This document shows positions 15,307 to 24,941 of a stretch of DNA of 64,000 nucleotides, in pieces (within the stretch, counting starts at the first letter, position 1; every line of letters starts with the position of its first letter). Both the position numbers and the translations under genes were made by a program. The notes under the pieces were generated by a model. That model was given only the letters and a program-made list of their open reading frames with translations, was not told where the DNA came from and made no database searches. This stretch comes from Streptomyces zagrosensis (lineage in GTDB: Bacteria; Actinomycetota; Actinomycetes; Streptomycetales; Streptomycetaceae), in the NCBI RefSeq assembly GCF_014203645.1, contig NZ_JACHJL010000004.1, positions 434,001 to 498,000 of the forward strand, read 5' to 3'.

Positions 15307-16212
15307 ATGCCGCATGACACCGCACCACATGCCCTGCGTCCCGGCGCTCACCAGTACGCCTCGTACGACGGGACGGAACTCACCTACCGCGTCCTCGCCC
15401 CGCGCGACGGTGCCGCCGTGCCACCGCTCGTCTGCCTCGCCGGCGGGCCGGGGCGGAACGCCGCCTACCTCGGTGACCTCGGCGGACTCGACGCACACCG
15501 GCAGTTGGTGATCCCCGACAGCCGAGGTACCGGGGCGTCGCCGCCCGCGGCGGACCCGCGCGAGTACGCCTTCCCCGGCCTCGCGCAGGACCTCGAAGCG
15601 CTGCGCCGGCACCTCGGACTTCAGCGGTTCGCGCTGCTCGCGCACGACGCCGCCGCGGCGACGGCGCAGGCATACGCGGCGGCGAACCCCGAGCGGCTGA
15701 CCCACCTTCTCCTGATCTGCCCCGGCGCCCGGCTGCAAGGCGAACTTCCCGACGACGCCCGGGAGATCTTCGAGGCCCGAGCGGGCGAGCCCTGGTGGCA
15801 GGACGCGTACGCGGCCGTGCAGGCGCTGCCGACCGCAACCGGCCTAGCTGAGGTACGCGATTTGTTGTGGCGGGCCGCGCCCATGGCGTACGGGCGGTGG
15901 GACGCACCGCAGCGCGCCCACGCGCAGAGCGAGGGCGGGCAACTCGGGCCCGTGCCGCGGGCCGGGTTCTGGCAGGGCGTGGACGAGGCGGCGCGGCTGG
16001 CCCTGATCAAGCGGCTACGTGCGGTGGAGTGCCCGGTGCTGGTGGTGACCGGCGACCGGGACGGGGTAACCGGCATGCGCGCCGGGGAAGTGGTCGCGGA
16101 ATCCTTTCCCCAGTCCCGCGTCCGGCCGCTGCCCGAGGTGGGCCACTACCCGTGGGTGGACGAACCGGAACTATTCCGCCCGGTGGTGGAGGACTTTCTC
16201 CGCGGGGTGTGA
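15307..16212 (+). CDS. Alpha/beta hydrolase, proline-iminopeptidase-like, with Asp at the nucleophile position
   Basis: A 301-aa protein aligned by eye with proline iminopeptidases. The oxyanion motif AGGPGRNAAYL is near residue 45, and DSRGTGAS near 71. The acid is in VTGDRDGVT and the histidine in PEVGHYPWVDEP. The nucleophile elbow, normally GxSxG, reads LLAHDAAAATA with Asp at residue 114. That may mean dehalogenase/epoxide-hydrolase-like chemistry, or loss of catalysis. ATG 15307 is favoured because MPHDTAPH starts just before the fold; the long upstream frame is repetitive. It stands alone. Confidence 0.85.
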   Translation: MPHDTAPHALRPGAHQYASYDGTELTYRVLAPRDGAAVPPLVCLAGGPGRNAAYLGDLGGLDAHRQLVIPDSRGTGASPPAADPREYAFPGLAQDLEALRRHLGLQRFALLAHDAAAATAQAYAAANPERLTHLLLICPGARLQGELPDDAREIFEARAGEPWWQDAYAAVQALPTATGLAEVRDLLWRAAPMAYGRWDAPQRAHAQSEGGQLGPVPRAGFWQGVDEAARLALIKRLRAVECPVLVVTGDRDGVTGMRAGEVVAESFPQSRVRPLPEVGHYPWVDEPELFRPVVEDFLRGV

Positions 16213-16975
16213 CCCGCGTGCGGGTCGCTTGCCGCTGGCCCCTGTTACCTAGGCGGCTCGGCGGCCCCGGGCTTTGGTCGCTTCAGCGGCTCGCGGCCCC
16301 TCGCCTGCCGTGAGCCTCGGTTACCCGGCGGGTCCCGCCTGCCACGGGCCCTGGTTGCTCCGGCGACTCCTGGCGGCCCGGCCATCTCACAGGGCCGAGC
16401 CGAGCCGCCCGCGGCGGGCCCAGGCCGCCTGCCACGGCCCCAACCACCAGCCCCGGGGGCCGGAATTCCCTCGCGGGCCAGGCTGCTCACTCGATCGGGG
16501 CGCCGTTTACGTCCCTCGTCCGGGCCGCCACCCCCAAGGGGCATGCGCGGGGGAATCGGCAGGGTGCCGTGAGGGAGGCGCTGATGGCCCTTATCGGCCC
16601 TCACCGAGTGGACCGATAGGGCAAGTCTTGTTGCCCTATCGGGCATGCTCGTGGGGCCGCTGAGCGGCGTCATTCGATCGTGTGTACCGGCGCTCACCTG
16701 GGCGGTTCGTCGAACACCTCGGTCGGCTTTGACCATGGCGAGAATGTTGCGGTCGTATGGCGAGGGCCGCGCGTTCGTTGACCAATCCGGCCCGCACCGG
16801 CTTTAGTCATCTCAGCACCACCGCAACGAACCCTCAGCGGGCCGCCCGAGCTCATCCTTAACCGGAGCAGCGCGAGCGACAACGAGAGGGAGTCGGAAGC
16901 ACAGCAAGAACAGCAGGACAGCAAGCAGGACAGCAGGATCGCGAAAAACAGCAAGAGCACAGCACGCTTGAACTT
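16213..16975. other. 763-bp intergenic region before tRNA-Cys
   Basis: No gene is recognised. From 16215 to 16440 there are degenerate repeats of about 60 bp (a CCTGCC-A/G-CGGGCC motif followed by GGTT and CCGGCG). At 16613-16642 there is a perfect hairpin (separate entry). From 16880 to 16965 there is a purine-rich stretch in which ACAGCA recurs many times. Confidence 0.5.
16613..16642. other. Perfect 12-bp inverted repeat, 6-base loop
   Basis: CCGATAGGGCAA (16613-16624) and TTGCCCTATCGG (16631-16642) flank GTCTTG. It has no run of T after it, so it may be an operator or an RNA stem rather than a terminator. Confidence 0.6.
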
Positions 16976-17050
16976 GGCCGTGTGCCCGAGTGGTTTAGGG
17001 GCTCGCCTGCAAAGCGAGTTACGTGGGTTCGATTCCCGCCACGGCCTCCA
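16976..17050 (+). tRNA. tRNA-Cys (anticodon GCA)
   Basis: The acceptor stem is GGCCGTG / CACGGCC. The anticodon arm is CTCGC-CTGCAAA-GCGAG with GCA at positions 34-36, and the T arm is GTGGG-TTCGATT-CCCGC. The discriminator base is U, typical of tRNA-Cys, and CCA is encoded at 17048-17050. No duplicated 3' end was seen in the window, so there is no sign that it serves as an integration site here. Confidence 0.95.
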
Positions 17051-17933
17051 ACCTGGGATTTCCTCCCAGAAGCAGCGTCGCTAGCGCGCCACCCAGGCGG
17101 TGGGTAAGTCGCTGGGCCGGCTCGGGGTGTTGTCTGTTTCCGCCACCGCATCGCGCCACATTCGGCGCGCCTTGGAATCCCCTGCGACTGCCCAGGCTCG
17201 TCGCATGACGACGGCCCTTCGGATCAGCGCCGCAACTTCTCGCCGAGAGCACATCCTCGCCCTGCTGCGATGTGTGGTCCGGGCACACCCCGCAGCAGGC
17301 CCTCACACTCTGATTCCGTGACGGCCGCCTGCTGGTGCGACAGCGAGTTCGGAGGCACTCTGGCGCGCGCGAGCACGCTCCGGCCGCACAGCACTGAACC
17401 GAAGGCGCCGCGCCGTGCGGGTTCCGCACGAGATACGACAAATACCGCGGTGCTGACCATCTATCGCGCGGCGGTGGCACCGATGAGGCGCACCTCACAT
17501 CCCTGACGTGGTCGTTCCAGGTGGTCGTTTCGGTGCCGCGAAGGAACCACACTGACCGAAACACGCGGATTACGGCCAAGAACGGGAAATGTGGCGTACG
17601 CGAAGTAACACCAACCCACACCAAGTGAACTGTCACCACTGGTCAGCGCTCCCCCTAAAGTCCCCCCTATACCGCCCCTAGCGAAGTCCGATGCATTGCG
17701 GGTGTGCGAGCTCTATTCACATGACCGTTACGGAATTGTCTCGTCATCTCCTTAAGTTGAGGGGCGCCACCTGGCAACCCCCACCATGTGGACGGTTCCC
17801 CCCTGCCGAGTTCACGGCGGGTGCCATGCGGCTTCTAGGATCACTGTGCGGCTTACCTGTCGCCGTGGTTGCTCACACCGGCCAGCGGCCGAGCCGATAC
17901 CCTCTTTTTTCGCTAGTGCACGAGGTGAAAGTC
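17051..17933. other. About 880 bp between tRNA-Cys and the NRPS gene
   Basis: I see no convincing gene. Frames here are short, and the long minus-strand frame includes the complement of the tRNA. The NRPS promoter must lie here. No 19-bp iron box (TTAGG...CCTAA) is visible. Confidence 0.5.
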
Positions 17934-20900
17934 TTGCGGTCTGAGATTCGCGAATCGCGACTCCCGTTGTCCAACGGCCAGAATGAGATCTGGTTCAGCC
18001 AGCAACTCGATCCGGAGAGCACGCAGTTCCGGATCGGTGAATATATAGAAATACACGGGCCGGTCGATCCCGGGCTCATGGAACGTTCGATACGGCAGGC
18101 CGTGGCGGAGGCCGAGCCGCTCAATACCCGATTCGGTGAGGACGGCGGGGTGCCCTGGCAGGTGCACGAGCCACTCACCGCATGGGACTTCCCCTTCCTC
18201 GACGTCAGCGACGCGGCGGACCCCCAGGCGACGGCCGAGGAGTGGATGCGTGCCGACCTCGGCCGCATCCTCGATCTGTCGAGTGACCCGCTCTTTTGCT
18301 ACGCGCTCTTCAAGCTCGGGCCCGAGCGGTACGCCTGGTACCAAGGGCTGCACCACATCGTCACGGACGCGGCGGGCGGAGCCCTCATCGCCCGCCGCAC
18401 CGCCGAGATCTACAGCGCCCACGCCGCCGGCGATGACGTCCCCCCTTCACCCCTCGGCCCCTTGCGGCTGCTGCTCGACAAGGACGCGGCATACCGCGCA
18501 TCGGACGACTTCGGCAAGGACCGTGACTATTGGTCCGAGCGCTTCCGCGACTATCCCGAGCCCGCCAGGCTCGCCGGACGCCGGGCGACCGTGTTCGAGT
18601 CTCGTATCCGCGAAACGGTATTCCTCAGTGAGGCCGAAGCGGTCCGGTTGCGGGCCTCGGCGCGCGCCGCTGGAACACACTGGTCGGCGCTGATGATTGC
18701 GGCGACGGCCGCCTATCTCCACCGCCTTACCGGCGAGCGGGATATCGTCCTCAGCTTGCCGGTTGCCGCGCGCACCGATGCCGAACTTCGCACGGTTCCC
18801 GGCATGTTCGCCAATCTGCTGCCACTTCGGGTCTCGGTAAACGGCGAAACGCGTATACGTGACCTGCTCAAGCAGGTGTCGCGCGAGGTGCGGCAGGCAT
18901 TGCGGCATCAGCGGTATCGGAAAATCGATCTCGCACGGGACCTGCATCTGCCGGACGGCGGCCGGGCATTCAACGGACCGCATGTCAATATCATGTCCTT
19001 CGGTTACGACTTCACCTTCGCCGGGCACCGCGTCACCGCGCACAACCTCTCCAATGGATTGGTCGAAGACCTGGCGATCATGGCGTATGACCGTTCTGAC
19101 GGCACCGGCATCCGCATCGACCTGAACGCCAACACGAGTCTGTATACCGAGCCAGAACTCGCCACCCATCGGCGCCGCTTCATCGACCTGGTGACCGCAT
19201 TCGCCGACGCCGACCCGGCTGCGCAGCAGCGCACCGTCGGAGGCATAGAACTGCTCAGCGCCGAGGAGCGGGAGCGCATTTTCTTCGCGTGGAGCGGCGG
19301 CACGAAGGCCCCCGCACCCGCCTCGCACCCGGCCCCCGAGCCGGCCAGCGCGCCGGCCACCGCTTCGGCTGGGGCCCCGATCGAGGCCCCAGCCGAAGTC
19401 CCGGCCGATCACAGCGCGCACACGCTCCCCGACCTGCTCGCCGCGCAGGCGGCCCGCACCCCCGACCAACCGGCCGTCGTGTGCGATGACAGCCGGCTCA
19501 GTTACGCCGAGTTGGACGCGGCGGCCACCCGGCTCGCCCACCTGCTCGCCGCCCGCGGCGCCGGCCCCGAACGCACCGTCGCCGTGGCGCTCCCCCGCTC
19601 GGCCGACCTCGTCATCACGCTGTTGGCCGTGCTCAAGACGGGCGCCGCGTATCTGCCGCTCGACCTTGACCATCCGGCCGAGCGCCTCACGTACCTACTC
19701 GGCGACGCGGACCCCGCTTTGCTGGTCACCCGGTCCGACAGCACACCACCCGAGCGCGCAACGTCCACGGTGCCCACGCTCGTCCTGGACAACAACGTTG
19801 TCAGCCAGGCACTCGCTGCCCTACCCGCGACCGGCCGGCCGCTGCCGTACACCGTGCTGCCGCTGCACCCGGCGTACGTCATCTACACCTCCGGCTCCAC
19901 CGGCCGCCCCAAGGGCGTCCCCGTACCGCACCAGGCCATCGTCAATCGACTGCGCTGGATGCAAGACGCCTACCAACTAGGCGCAGATGACCGGGTGTTG
20001 CAGAAGACCACAGCGGGTTTTGACGTCTCCGTCTGGGAGTTCTTCTGGCCGTTGCTGACCGGCGCCACGCTGGTCCTCGCACGCCCCGGCGGCCACAAGG
20101 ACCCGGTCTACCTGGCGCACGTCATGCGCGAAGAGGCCATCACCACGGCGCACTTCGTGCCGCCGATGCTCGATGTCTTCCTCGCCGAGCCCGACGCCGC
20201 CCACTGCCGGGACCTGCGCCGGGTGTTCTGTAGCGGCGAGGCGCTGTCCCGCCAGAGCGCCGAGCGCTTCCACGCGGTGCTGCCACAGGCCCAGCTGCAC
20301 AACCTGTACGGGCCGACCGAGGCCGCCGTTGACGTCACGCAGCACGCGGTCGAACCGGACGCGACGGGCCCGGTGCCGATCGGCCGGCCGGCGCCGGGCA
20401 CCCGGCTGTACGTACTGGACGCGGGGCTGCGGCCGTGCCCGCCCGGTGCGCCCGGCGAGCTGTATCTAGCGGGCGTGCAGTTGGCCCGTGGCTACCACCG
20501 GCGGCCGGCACTGACGGCGGGCCGGTTCGTCGCCGATCCGTACGGTGAGCTCTACGGCGCTCCAGGCGCTCGCATGTACCGCACCGGCGACCTCGTTCGC
20601 TGGCTCCCGGACGGGAGCGTGGAGTATCTGGGGCGCACCGACCACCAGGTCAAGTTGCGCGGCTTCCGCATCGAGTTGGGCGAGATCGAGGCGGCGCTGC
20701 GCGCGCTGCCCGGTGTCGGTCAGGCGGTGGCGCTCGTACGCACCGATACCCCGGGTGACCAGCGGCTGACCGCGTACCTCACCGGCGAGACGCTTGGGAT
20801 AGCTGAGACGCCGTTGGACGTCCCGGCCATTCGGGAGCAGCTCGGCCGCTCCCTGCCCGACTACATGGTGCCCGCCGCGTTCGTGGTCCTCGACGCGCTG

Positions 20901-22238
20901 CCGCTGAGCGTCAACGGCAAGGTGAACCGGGCGGCGCTGCCCGCACCCGATGTCACGGCCAGCGCGTCGGGGCGGGCCCCGCGCACGCCGCACGAGGAGT
21001 TGCTGTGCGCGATGTTCGGCGAGGTGCTCGGACTGCCCGCCGCCACCATCGACGACGACTTCTTCCAGCTGGGCGGGCACTCGCTGCTCGCCTCGCAGCT
21101 CGTCAGCCAGGTGCGGGCGGCGCACGGCGTGGAGCTGACGATCCGCGACCTGTTCGCAGCGCCCACCCCGGAGCGGCTGGCACAGCGGCTCGATGCTGCG
21201 CTCGTCGGCGGACCCGCCCCCGCCAAGCAGCACGGCCTGGACCCGCTGCTCGCGCTGCGCGCCGATGGCGAGAAGCCACCGCTGTTCTGCATCCACCCGG
21301 GTGGCGGGCTCGGCTGGCTCTACTCGGGTTTGCTCCCGCATCTCGGTACCGACCAACCGGTGTACGTGCTTCAGGCGCGGGCGCTCAGCGAATCCGGCGT
21401 GCATCCCTCGCGGGTCGAGGAGATGGCCGCCGACTACCTGGCGCAGATCCGTGCCATCCAGCCGCAGGGCCCGTACCACCTCCTTGGCTGGTCGTTCGGC
21501 GGCCTGGTCGCGCACTCCATGGCCGTCCAGCTCCAGCGCGGCGGCGAGAAGACCGGGCTGCTGGCCGTGCTCGACGCGTACCCGGACTACCGGCACACCT
21601 TTGACGATCTGCCGCGGCTCAGCAAGCGGCAGTGGCTCGGGCTGCTGCTCGATGACGTCGGCGGGCGCGAGCTGATGGCACCGGCGCCCGAGGCGCGACC
21701 GGGCGCGGAGGCACCGCAGGGACCAGCGGGCACAGTGGACACAGCGGGCACAGCGGAGTTGGCAGGCCCGGCGGAGGAAGAGTTGGCGGCGGACCTGAGC
21801 CGGGATACGGGGCTGCCCGTACACCTCCTGGAGGGGCGGGCGAGCTTCCCGCTGCTCGACATCTTCCGCAACGATCTGGAGCTGATGCAGAAGTTCACGC
21901 CCGAGCGATACGCGGGCGACATGCTGCTGTTCACGGCCGACCTGGCGATCCCCGGCTATCAGCGCGACCCCGCGCACACCCCGCAGGCGTGGCATCCCTA
22001 CGTCGGCGGGCTGCTCGATGTGCACCACGTCCAGGCGCAGCACTACCACCTGATGCGCCCCGAGCACGTCGCTTCCATCGGCCCTGTGGTGGCAGCGGCG
22101 CTGGGCGCCGGACGAGCCGCGCCGGGCCCTGGCATGCCCGGCGTACCCGATGCGTACGGCGTATCCGATGATGCGGGTGCTGCCGAAGCGTCCACCGTGC
22201 CCACCGCCGCGGCGCACCGTCCCGCGCTCGCTCACTGA
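17934..22238 (+). CDS. Single-module NRPS, C-A(Ser)-T-TE, EntF-like
   Basis: About 1,434 aa. A condensation domain (residues about 10-420, active motif HHIVTDA) comes first. An adenylation domain follows ([11 protein letters not shown] core; about 480-1000), then a carrier domain (serine in LGGHSLLAS) and a thioesterase (GWSFGG, acid in VLDAYPDY, His in QHYHLMRP). The pocket residues read D, V (FDVSVW), W, H (TTAHF), F and S (VFCSGE), L (LHNLYG), V and D (AAVDV) and K (NGKVN), the serine code of EntF. TTG 17934 is chosen because GAGGTGA lies five bases upstream; GTG 17925 and earlier codons remain possible. An Ala/Pro/Gly-rich loop of about 45 residues interrupts the thioesterase. It pairs with the MbtH gene 34 bp downstream. 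No aryl-acid, transport or iron-regulation gene is nearby. Confidence 0.9.
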   Translation: MRSEIRESRLPLSNGQNEIWFSQQLDPESTQFRIGEYIEIHGPVDPGLMERSIRQAVAEAEPLNTRFGEDGGVPWQVHEPLTAWDFPFLDVSDAADPQATAEEWMRADLGRILDLSSDPLFCYALFKLGPERYAWYQGLHHIVTDAAGGALIARRTAEIYSAHAAGDDVPPSPLGPLRLLLDKDAAYRASDDFGKDRDYWSERFRDYPEPARLAGRRATVFESRIRETVFLSEAEAVRLRASARAAGTHWSALMIAATAAYLHRLTGERDIVLSLPVAARTDAELRTVPGMFANLLPLRVSVNGETRIRDLLKQVSREVRQALRHQRYRKIDLARDLHLPDGGRAFNGPHVNIMSFGYDFTFAGHRVTAHNLSNGLVEDLAIMAYDRSDGTGIRIDLNANTSLYTEPELATHRRRFIDLVTAFADADPAAQQRTVGGIELLSAEERERIFFAWSGGTKAPAPASHPAPEPASAPATASAGAPIEAPAEVPADHSAHTLPDLLAAQAARTPDQPAVVCDDSRLSYAELDAAATRLAHLLAARGAGPERTVAVALPRSADLVITLLAVLKTGAAYLPLDLDHPAERLTYLLGDADPALLVTRSDSTPPERATSTVPTLVLDNNVVSQALAALPATGRPLPYTVLPLHPAYVIYTSGSTGRPKGVPVPHQAIVNRLRWMQDAYQLGADDRVLQKTTAGFDVSVWEFFWPLLTGATLVLARPGGHKDPVYLAHVMREEAITTAHFVPPMLDVFLAEPDAAHCRDLRRVFCSGEALSRQSAERFHAVLPQAQLHNLYGPTEAAVDVTQHAVEPDATGPVPIGRPAPGTRLYVLDAGLRPCPPGAPGELYLAGVQLARGYHRRPALTAGRFVADPYGELYGAPGARMYRTGDLVRWLPDGSVEYLGRTDHQVKLRGFRIELGEIEAALRALPGVGQAVALVRTDTPGDQRLTAYLTGETLGIAETPLDVPAIREQLGRSLPDYMVPAAFVVLDALPLSVNGKVNRAALPAPDVTASASGRAPRTPHEELLCAMFGEVLGLPAATIDDDFFQLGGHSLLASQLVSQVRAAHGVELTIRDLFAAPTPERLAQRLDAALVGGPAPAKQHGLDPLLALRADGEKPPLFCIHPGGGLGWLYSGLLPHLGTDQPVYVLQARALSESGVHPSRVEEMAADYLAQIRAIQPQGPYHLLGWSFGGLVAHSMAVQLQRGGEKTGLLAVLDAYPDYRHTFDDLPRLSKRQWLGLLLDDVGGRELMAPAPEARPGAEAPQGPAGTVDTAGTAELAGPAEEELAADLSRDTGLPVHLLEGRASFPLLDIFRNDLELMQKFTPERYAGDMLLFTADLAIPGYQRDPAHTPQAWHPYVGGLLDVHHVQAQHYHLMRPEHVASIGPVVAAALGAGRAAPGPGMPGVPDAYGVSDDAGAAEASTVPTAAAHRPALAH

Positions 22239-22272
22239 CCCCCGCCACTCACCCGCGCCGAAAGGACCTTTC

Positions 22273-22482
22273 ATGACGAATCCGTTCGACGACGAGGACG
22301 CCCGCTACCTGGTGCTCGTCAACGCCGAGGGCCAGCACTCGCTGTGGCCCGCCTCCGCCGCCGTACCGCCGGGCTGGTCGGTGGCTCACCCGCAGGACAC
22401 GCGCGCGGCGTGCGTCGCGTACGTGGAGGCCCACTGGACGGACCTGCGTCCGGCCAGCCTCGCCCGCGCGATGACGAGCTGA
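22273..22482 (+). CDS. MbtH-family protein
   Basis: A 69-aa MbtH-like protein that binds and activates adenylation domains. MTNPFDDEDARYLVLVNAEGQ, then LWP (residues 27-29) with PPGWSV, and the C-terminal YVEAHWTDLRPASL are the family signatures. The start is ATG 22273, with GAAAGGA about seven bases upstream. It follows the NRPS gene and is surely its helper. Confidence 0.95.
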   Translation: MTNPFDDEDARYLVLVNAEGQHSLWPASAAVPPGWSVAHPQDTRAACVAYVEAHWTDLRPASLARAMTS

Positions 22483-22528
22483 CCCGCAACAGCCCCGACC
22501 GCCACCACACCGAGCTTGCGTACAAGCG

Positions 22529-22561
22529 TGGGGCTGGGCCGCATCGCGCGGTCCAGCCCCA
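22529..22561 (+). terminator. Hairpin terminator after the NRPS-MbtH pair
   Basis: TGGGGCTGGGCCGC and GCGGTCCAGCCCCA form a 14-bp stem with one G-T pair and a 5-base loop. It lies 46 bp after the MbtH stop. It also faces the convergent molybdenum enzyme gene and could serve both directions. Confidence 0.6.
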
Positions 22562-22604
22562 GGTGCCGAAAATGCCGTAGGCCGGAGGCCGCAGGTCCGG
22601 CCCG

Positions 22605-24941
22605 CTACCGCCGCTCGCTTTGTACAACGGCCGCCTGGGGGCGGATCGGCAGCCGGTTGATGGGCCGCCCCGTGGCGGCGCGTACCGCGGCTGCGATCGC
22701 CGCCGGGGAGGTGACGACCGGGACCGCGCTCACCGCCTTCGCGCCGAAGGGGGCCACCACGTCCCGCTCCTCGACCAGCTTCACGATCCGGATGTCGGGC
22801 ACGTCGAGCGCGGTCGGCAGGGCGTACCCCGTGAGGTCGGGGTGGCGCACGATGCCGCGCGAGGTGCGTAGGTTCTCGGTGAGTGCGGCGCCGATGCCCT
22901 GGGTGACGCCCGCCTCGATCCTGGCCCTGAGCTGCCGCGGGTTGAGCGCCCGCCCCACGTCCTGGGCCACCGTCAGCTCCACGACGCGTACCGAGCCCAA
23001 CTCCGCGTCCACATCCACCACGGCCCTAATCGCACAGAACGCGAGCCCGACGAACGCGTCGCCCTGGCCCGAGTCGTCCAACGGCTCCGTCGGATGCGGG
23101 CGGCACTGCGCCGTAGCCCACAACTCCTTGCCCTCAAGGGCCTCGTCCACGGTGGTGCTGAGCACCCCGTCGTACGAGGTGATCTTGCCGTCCGCGATGG
23201 TCAGCAGCTCCGTGGACATGCCGAACTTGTGGGCGAGAGGCTGCAAAAGCTGCGTACGCACCATCTTCGCGGCCCGCTCCACCGCACCGCCCGATACCCA
23301 GGTGTGCCGCCCGCGCGCGGTGGGCCCGGCCGGGGGCTGGTCCGTATCGACGGGCGCGACGTGCACCTCTTCCACGCCCAGCGTCTCTTGCACGATCTGC
23401 CGGGCCAGCGTGCTGAAACCCTGCCCCGTCTCGACGGCGGCGCAGATCACGGTGGCGACCGAACCCTGCACCTTCACCGTCGCCGTGGACACCTCGTCGG
23501 CGCCCTCGGCGCCCAGCATGTGCACCATGCCAAGGCCGTAACCCACGCCGCGGCGTACCGCCTGCGGGTCGCCCGCGCCGTCCGGGCCGCCCGGCAGCAG
23601 CCACTCGCTCGCGTCGGTGTCCGCGTCGTCCTTGGGCAACGTCGGCAGCGGTTCCTCGCGTACTGCGGTGAGCAGTTCGGCCACCGGCGCCGGGCACGTC
23701 ACGGTCTGGCCGGTGGGCAGCAGATCACCGGTGGCCATGACGTTGCGCATCCGCAACTCGGCCGGGTCGAGGCCCAGCTTGGCCGCGAGCTTGTCCATCT
23801 GGCCCTCGTACGCGGCGCACACCTGCATCGCACCCTCGCCGCGCACATGGCCCGATGGCGGGTTGTTGGTGCGGACCACCCACCCCTCGATGAAGGCGTG
23901 CGGCACCACGTACGGGCCGCAGGCGAAGGAAACGGCGGCGGCCAGCGCGTCGGCCGATGAGTCGGCGTACGCGCCGGCATCCAGCAGGATCTGCGCCTCG
24001 ACCTTGAGCAACGTGCCCTCGCTGTCCGCGTGGTGGCGGTAGCGCAGCAGCGTCGGATGGCGGTGCGGGTGGCCGAGGAAGGACTCCTCACGGGTCGCGG
24101 CGAGCTTGACCGGATGCCCGGTGCGCAGCGCGAGCATTCCCAGCGGCAGTTGCATGCCGGAGTCCTCCCGCTCGCCCATCGCGCCCGGCACCCCGGTCAC
24201 CACGACCTTGACGAGCTCGGGAGGGAGGCCGAAGCAGGCGGCGGCCAGGTCGCGGTCAGCGTGCGGGTCGGTGGAGGCGGTGTAGATCTCCACGCCGCCG
24301 TCCGGGCGCGGCACGGCGAGCCCGGCCTCGGCGCCGATCGGCGCGGGGTCCTGCCGCCCGATCCGGTAGAGCCCCTCGACGATCACTTCGCCGACGACCT
24401 CCGGATCACCGAAGCTCAGCGGGATGTGCCGGATCACGTTGCCATCGGGGTGCAGCGGCTCGGCGCCGAACGCCTGCTCGGGGTCGGTGACCGGCTCCAG
24501 CACCTCGTACTCGACGGCGATCGCCGCCGCCGCCAGCCGTGCCGTGTCGGGGTGATCGGCGGCCACGGCGGCGATCGGCTCGCCGTGGTGGCGCACCAGG
24601 GTCTTGGCGAACACCGGCCGGTCCGCGACCCTGCGCCCGTGCGCGGCATCTCCCGGCACGTCCGCGTGCGTCAACACGGCTCGTACGCCCGGCATGTCGG
24701 CCGCCGCCGCCGTGTCGATGGACACGATGCGCGCATGCGGGTGCGGGGAGCGCAGCACCGCGGCCCACAGCAGCCCCTCGGCCCACAGGTCGGCGGCGTA
24801 CGGGAAGACGCCCTGCGCCTTGGCGGTGGCGTCGAGTGGCGGTACGGATACGCCGAGTCCGTGCGGTGGTGGTGCGGGGGCCGCGCCACCCGCCGACTGA
24901 GGCACGGTGGCGGCGCCGACACCGTCCGTGGTTCCCGTCAT
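22605..24941 (-). CDS. Molybdenum hydroxylase, Mo-cofactor-binding subunit (xanthine dehydrogenase family)
   Basis: A 778-aa large subunit. The ADPGVRAVLTHADVPG-type N-terminal domain (residues about 30-150) precedes the cofactor-binding region. Family motifs are altered. The glycine-rich GGGFGGK region reads GVPGAMGERED, the FRGFGxPQ region reads VRGEGAMQ, and the C-terminal GVGEPP, with the catalytic glutamate, reads AVSAVP. The usual proton-abstracting Glu is therefore absent. The protein may be non-catalytic, or use different chemistry or a different substrate. It starts at ATG 24941 with a 4-bp overlap on the 2Fe-2S gene and is last in a three-gene coupled operon. Confidence 0.85.
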   Translation of the reverse strand: MTGTTDGVGAATVPQSAGGAAPAPPPHGLGVSVPPLDATAKAQGVFPYAADLWAEGLLWAAVLRSPHPHARIVSIDTAAAADMPGVRAVLTHADVPGDAAHGRRVADRPVFAKTLVRHHGEPIAAVAADHPDTARLAAAAIAVEYEVLEPVTDPEQAFGAEPLHPDGNVIRHIPLSFGDPEVVGEVIVEGLYRIGRQDPAPIGAEAGLAVPRPDGGVEIYTASTDPHADRDLAAACFGLPPELVKVVVTGVPGAMGEREDSGMQLPLGMLALRTGHPVKLAATREESFLGHPHRHPTLLRYRHHADSEGTLLKVEAQILLDAGAYADSSADALAAAVSFACGPYVVPHAFIEGWVVRTNNPPSGHVRGEGAMQVCAAYEGQMDKLAAKLGLDPAELRMRNVMATGDLLPTGQTVTCPAPVAELLTAVREEPLPTLPKDDADTDASEWLLPGGPDGAGDPQAVRRGVGYGLGMVHMLGAEGADEVSTATVKVQGSVATVICAAVETGQGFSTLARQIVQETLGVEEVHVAPVDTDQPPAGPTARGRHTWVSGGAVERAAKMVRTQLLQPLAHKFGMSTELLTIADGKITSYDGVLSTTVDEALEGKELWATAQCRPHPTEPLDDSGQGDAFVGLAFCAIRAVVDVDAELGSVRVVELTVAQDVGRALNPRQLRARIEAGVTQGIGAALTENLRTSRGIVRHPDLTGYALPTALDVPDIRIVKLVEERDVVAPFGAKAVSAVPVVTSPAAIAAAVRAATGRPINRLPIRPQAAVVQSERR

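Noticed and set aside
16976..17050. tRNA-Cys as an integration site for a mobile element
   Set aside because: No second copy of the tRNA 3' end, integrase or phage gene is visible in the window.
17051..17933. Iron box upstream of the NRPS gene
   Set aside because: No TTAGG...CCTAA-type 19-mer was found; only partial AGG/CCT matches at wrong spacing.
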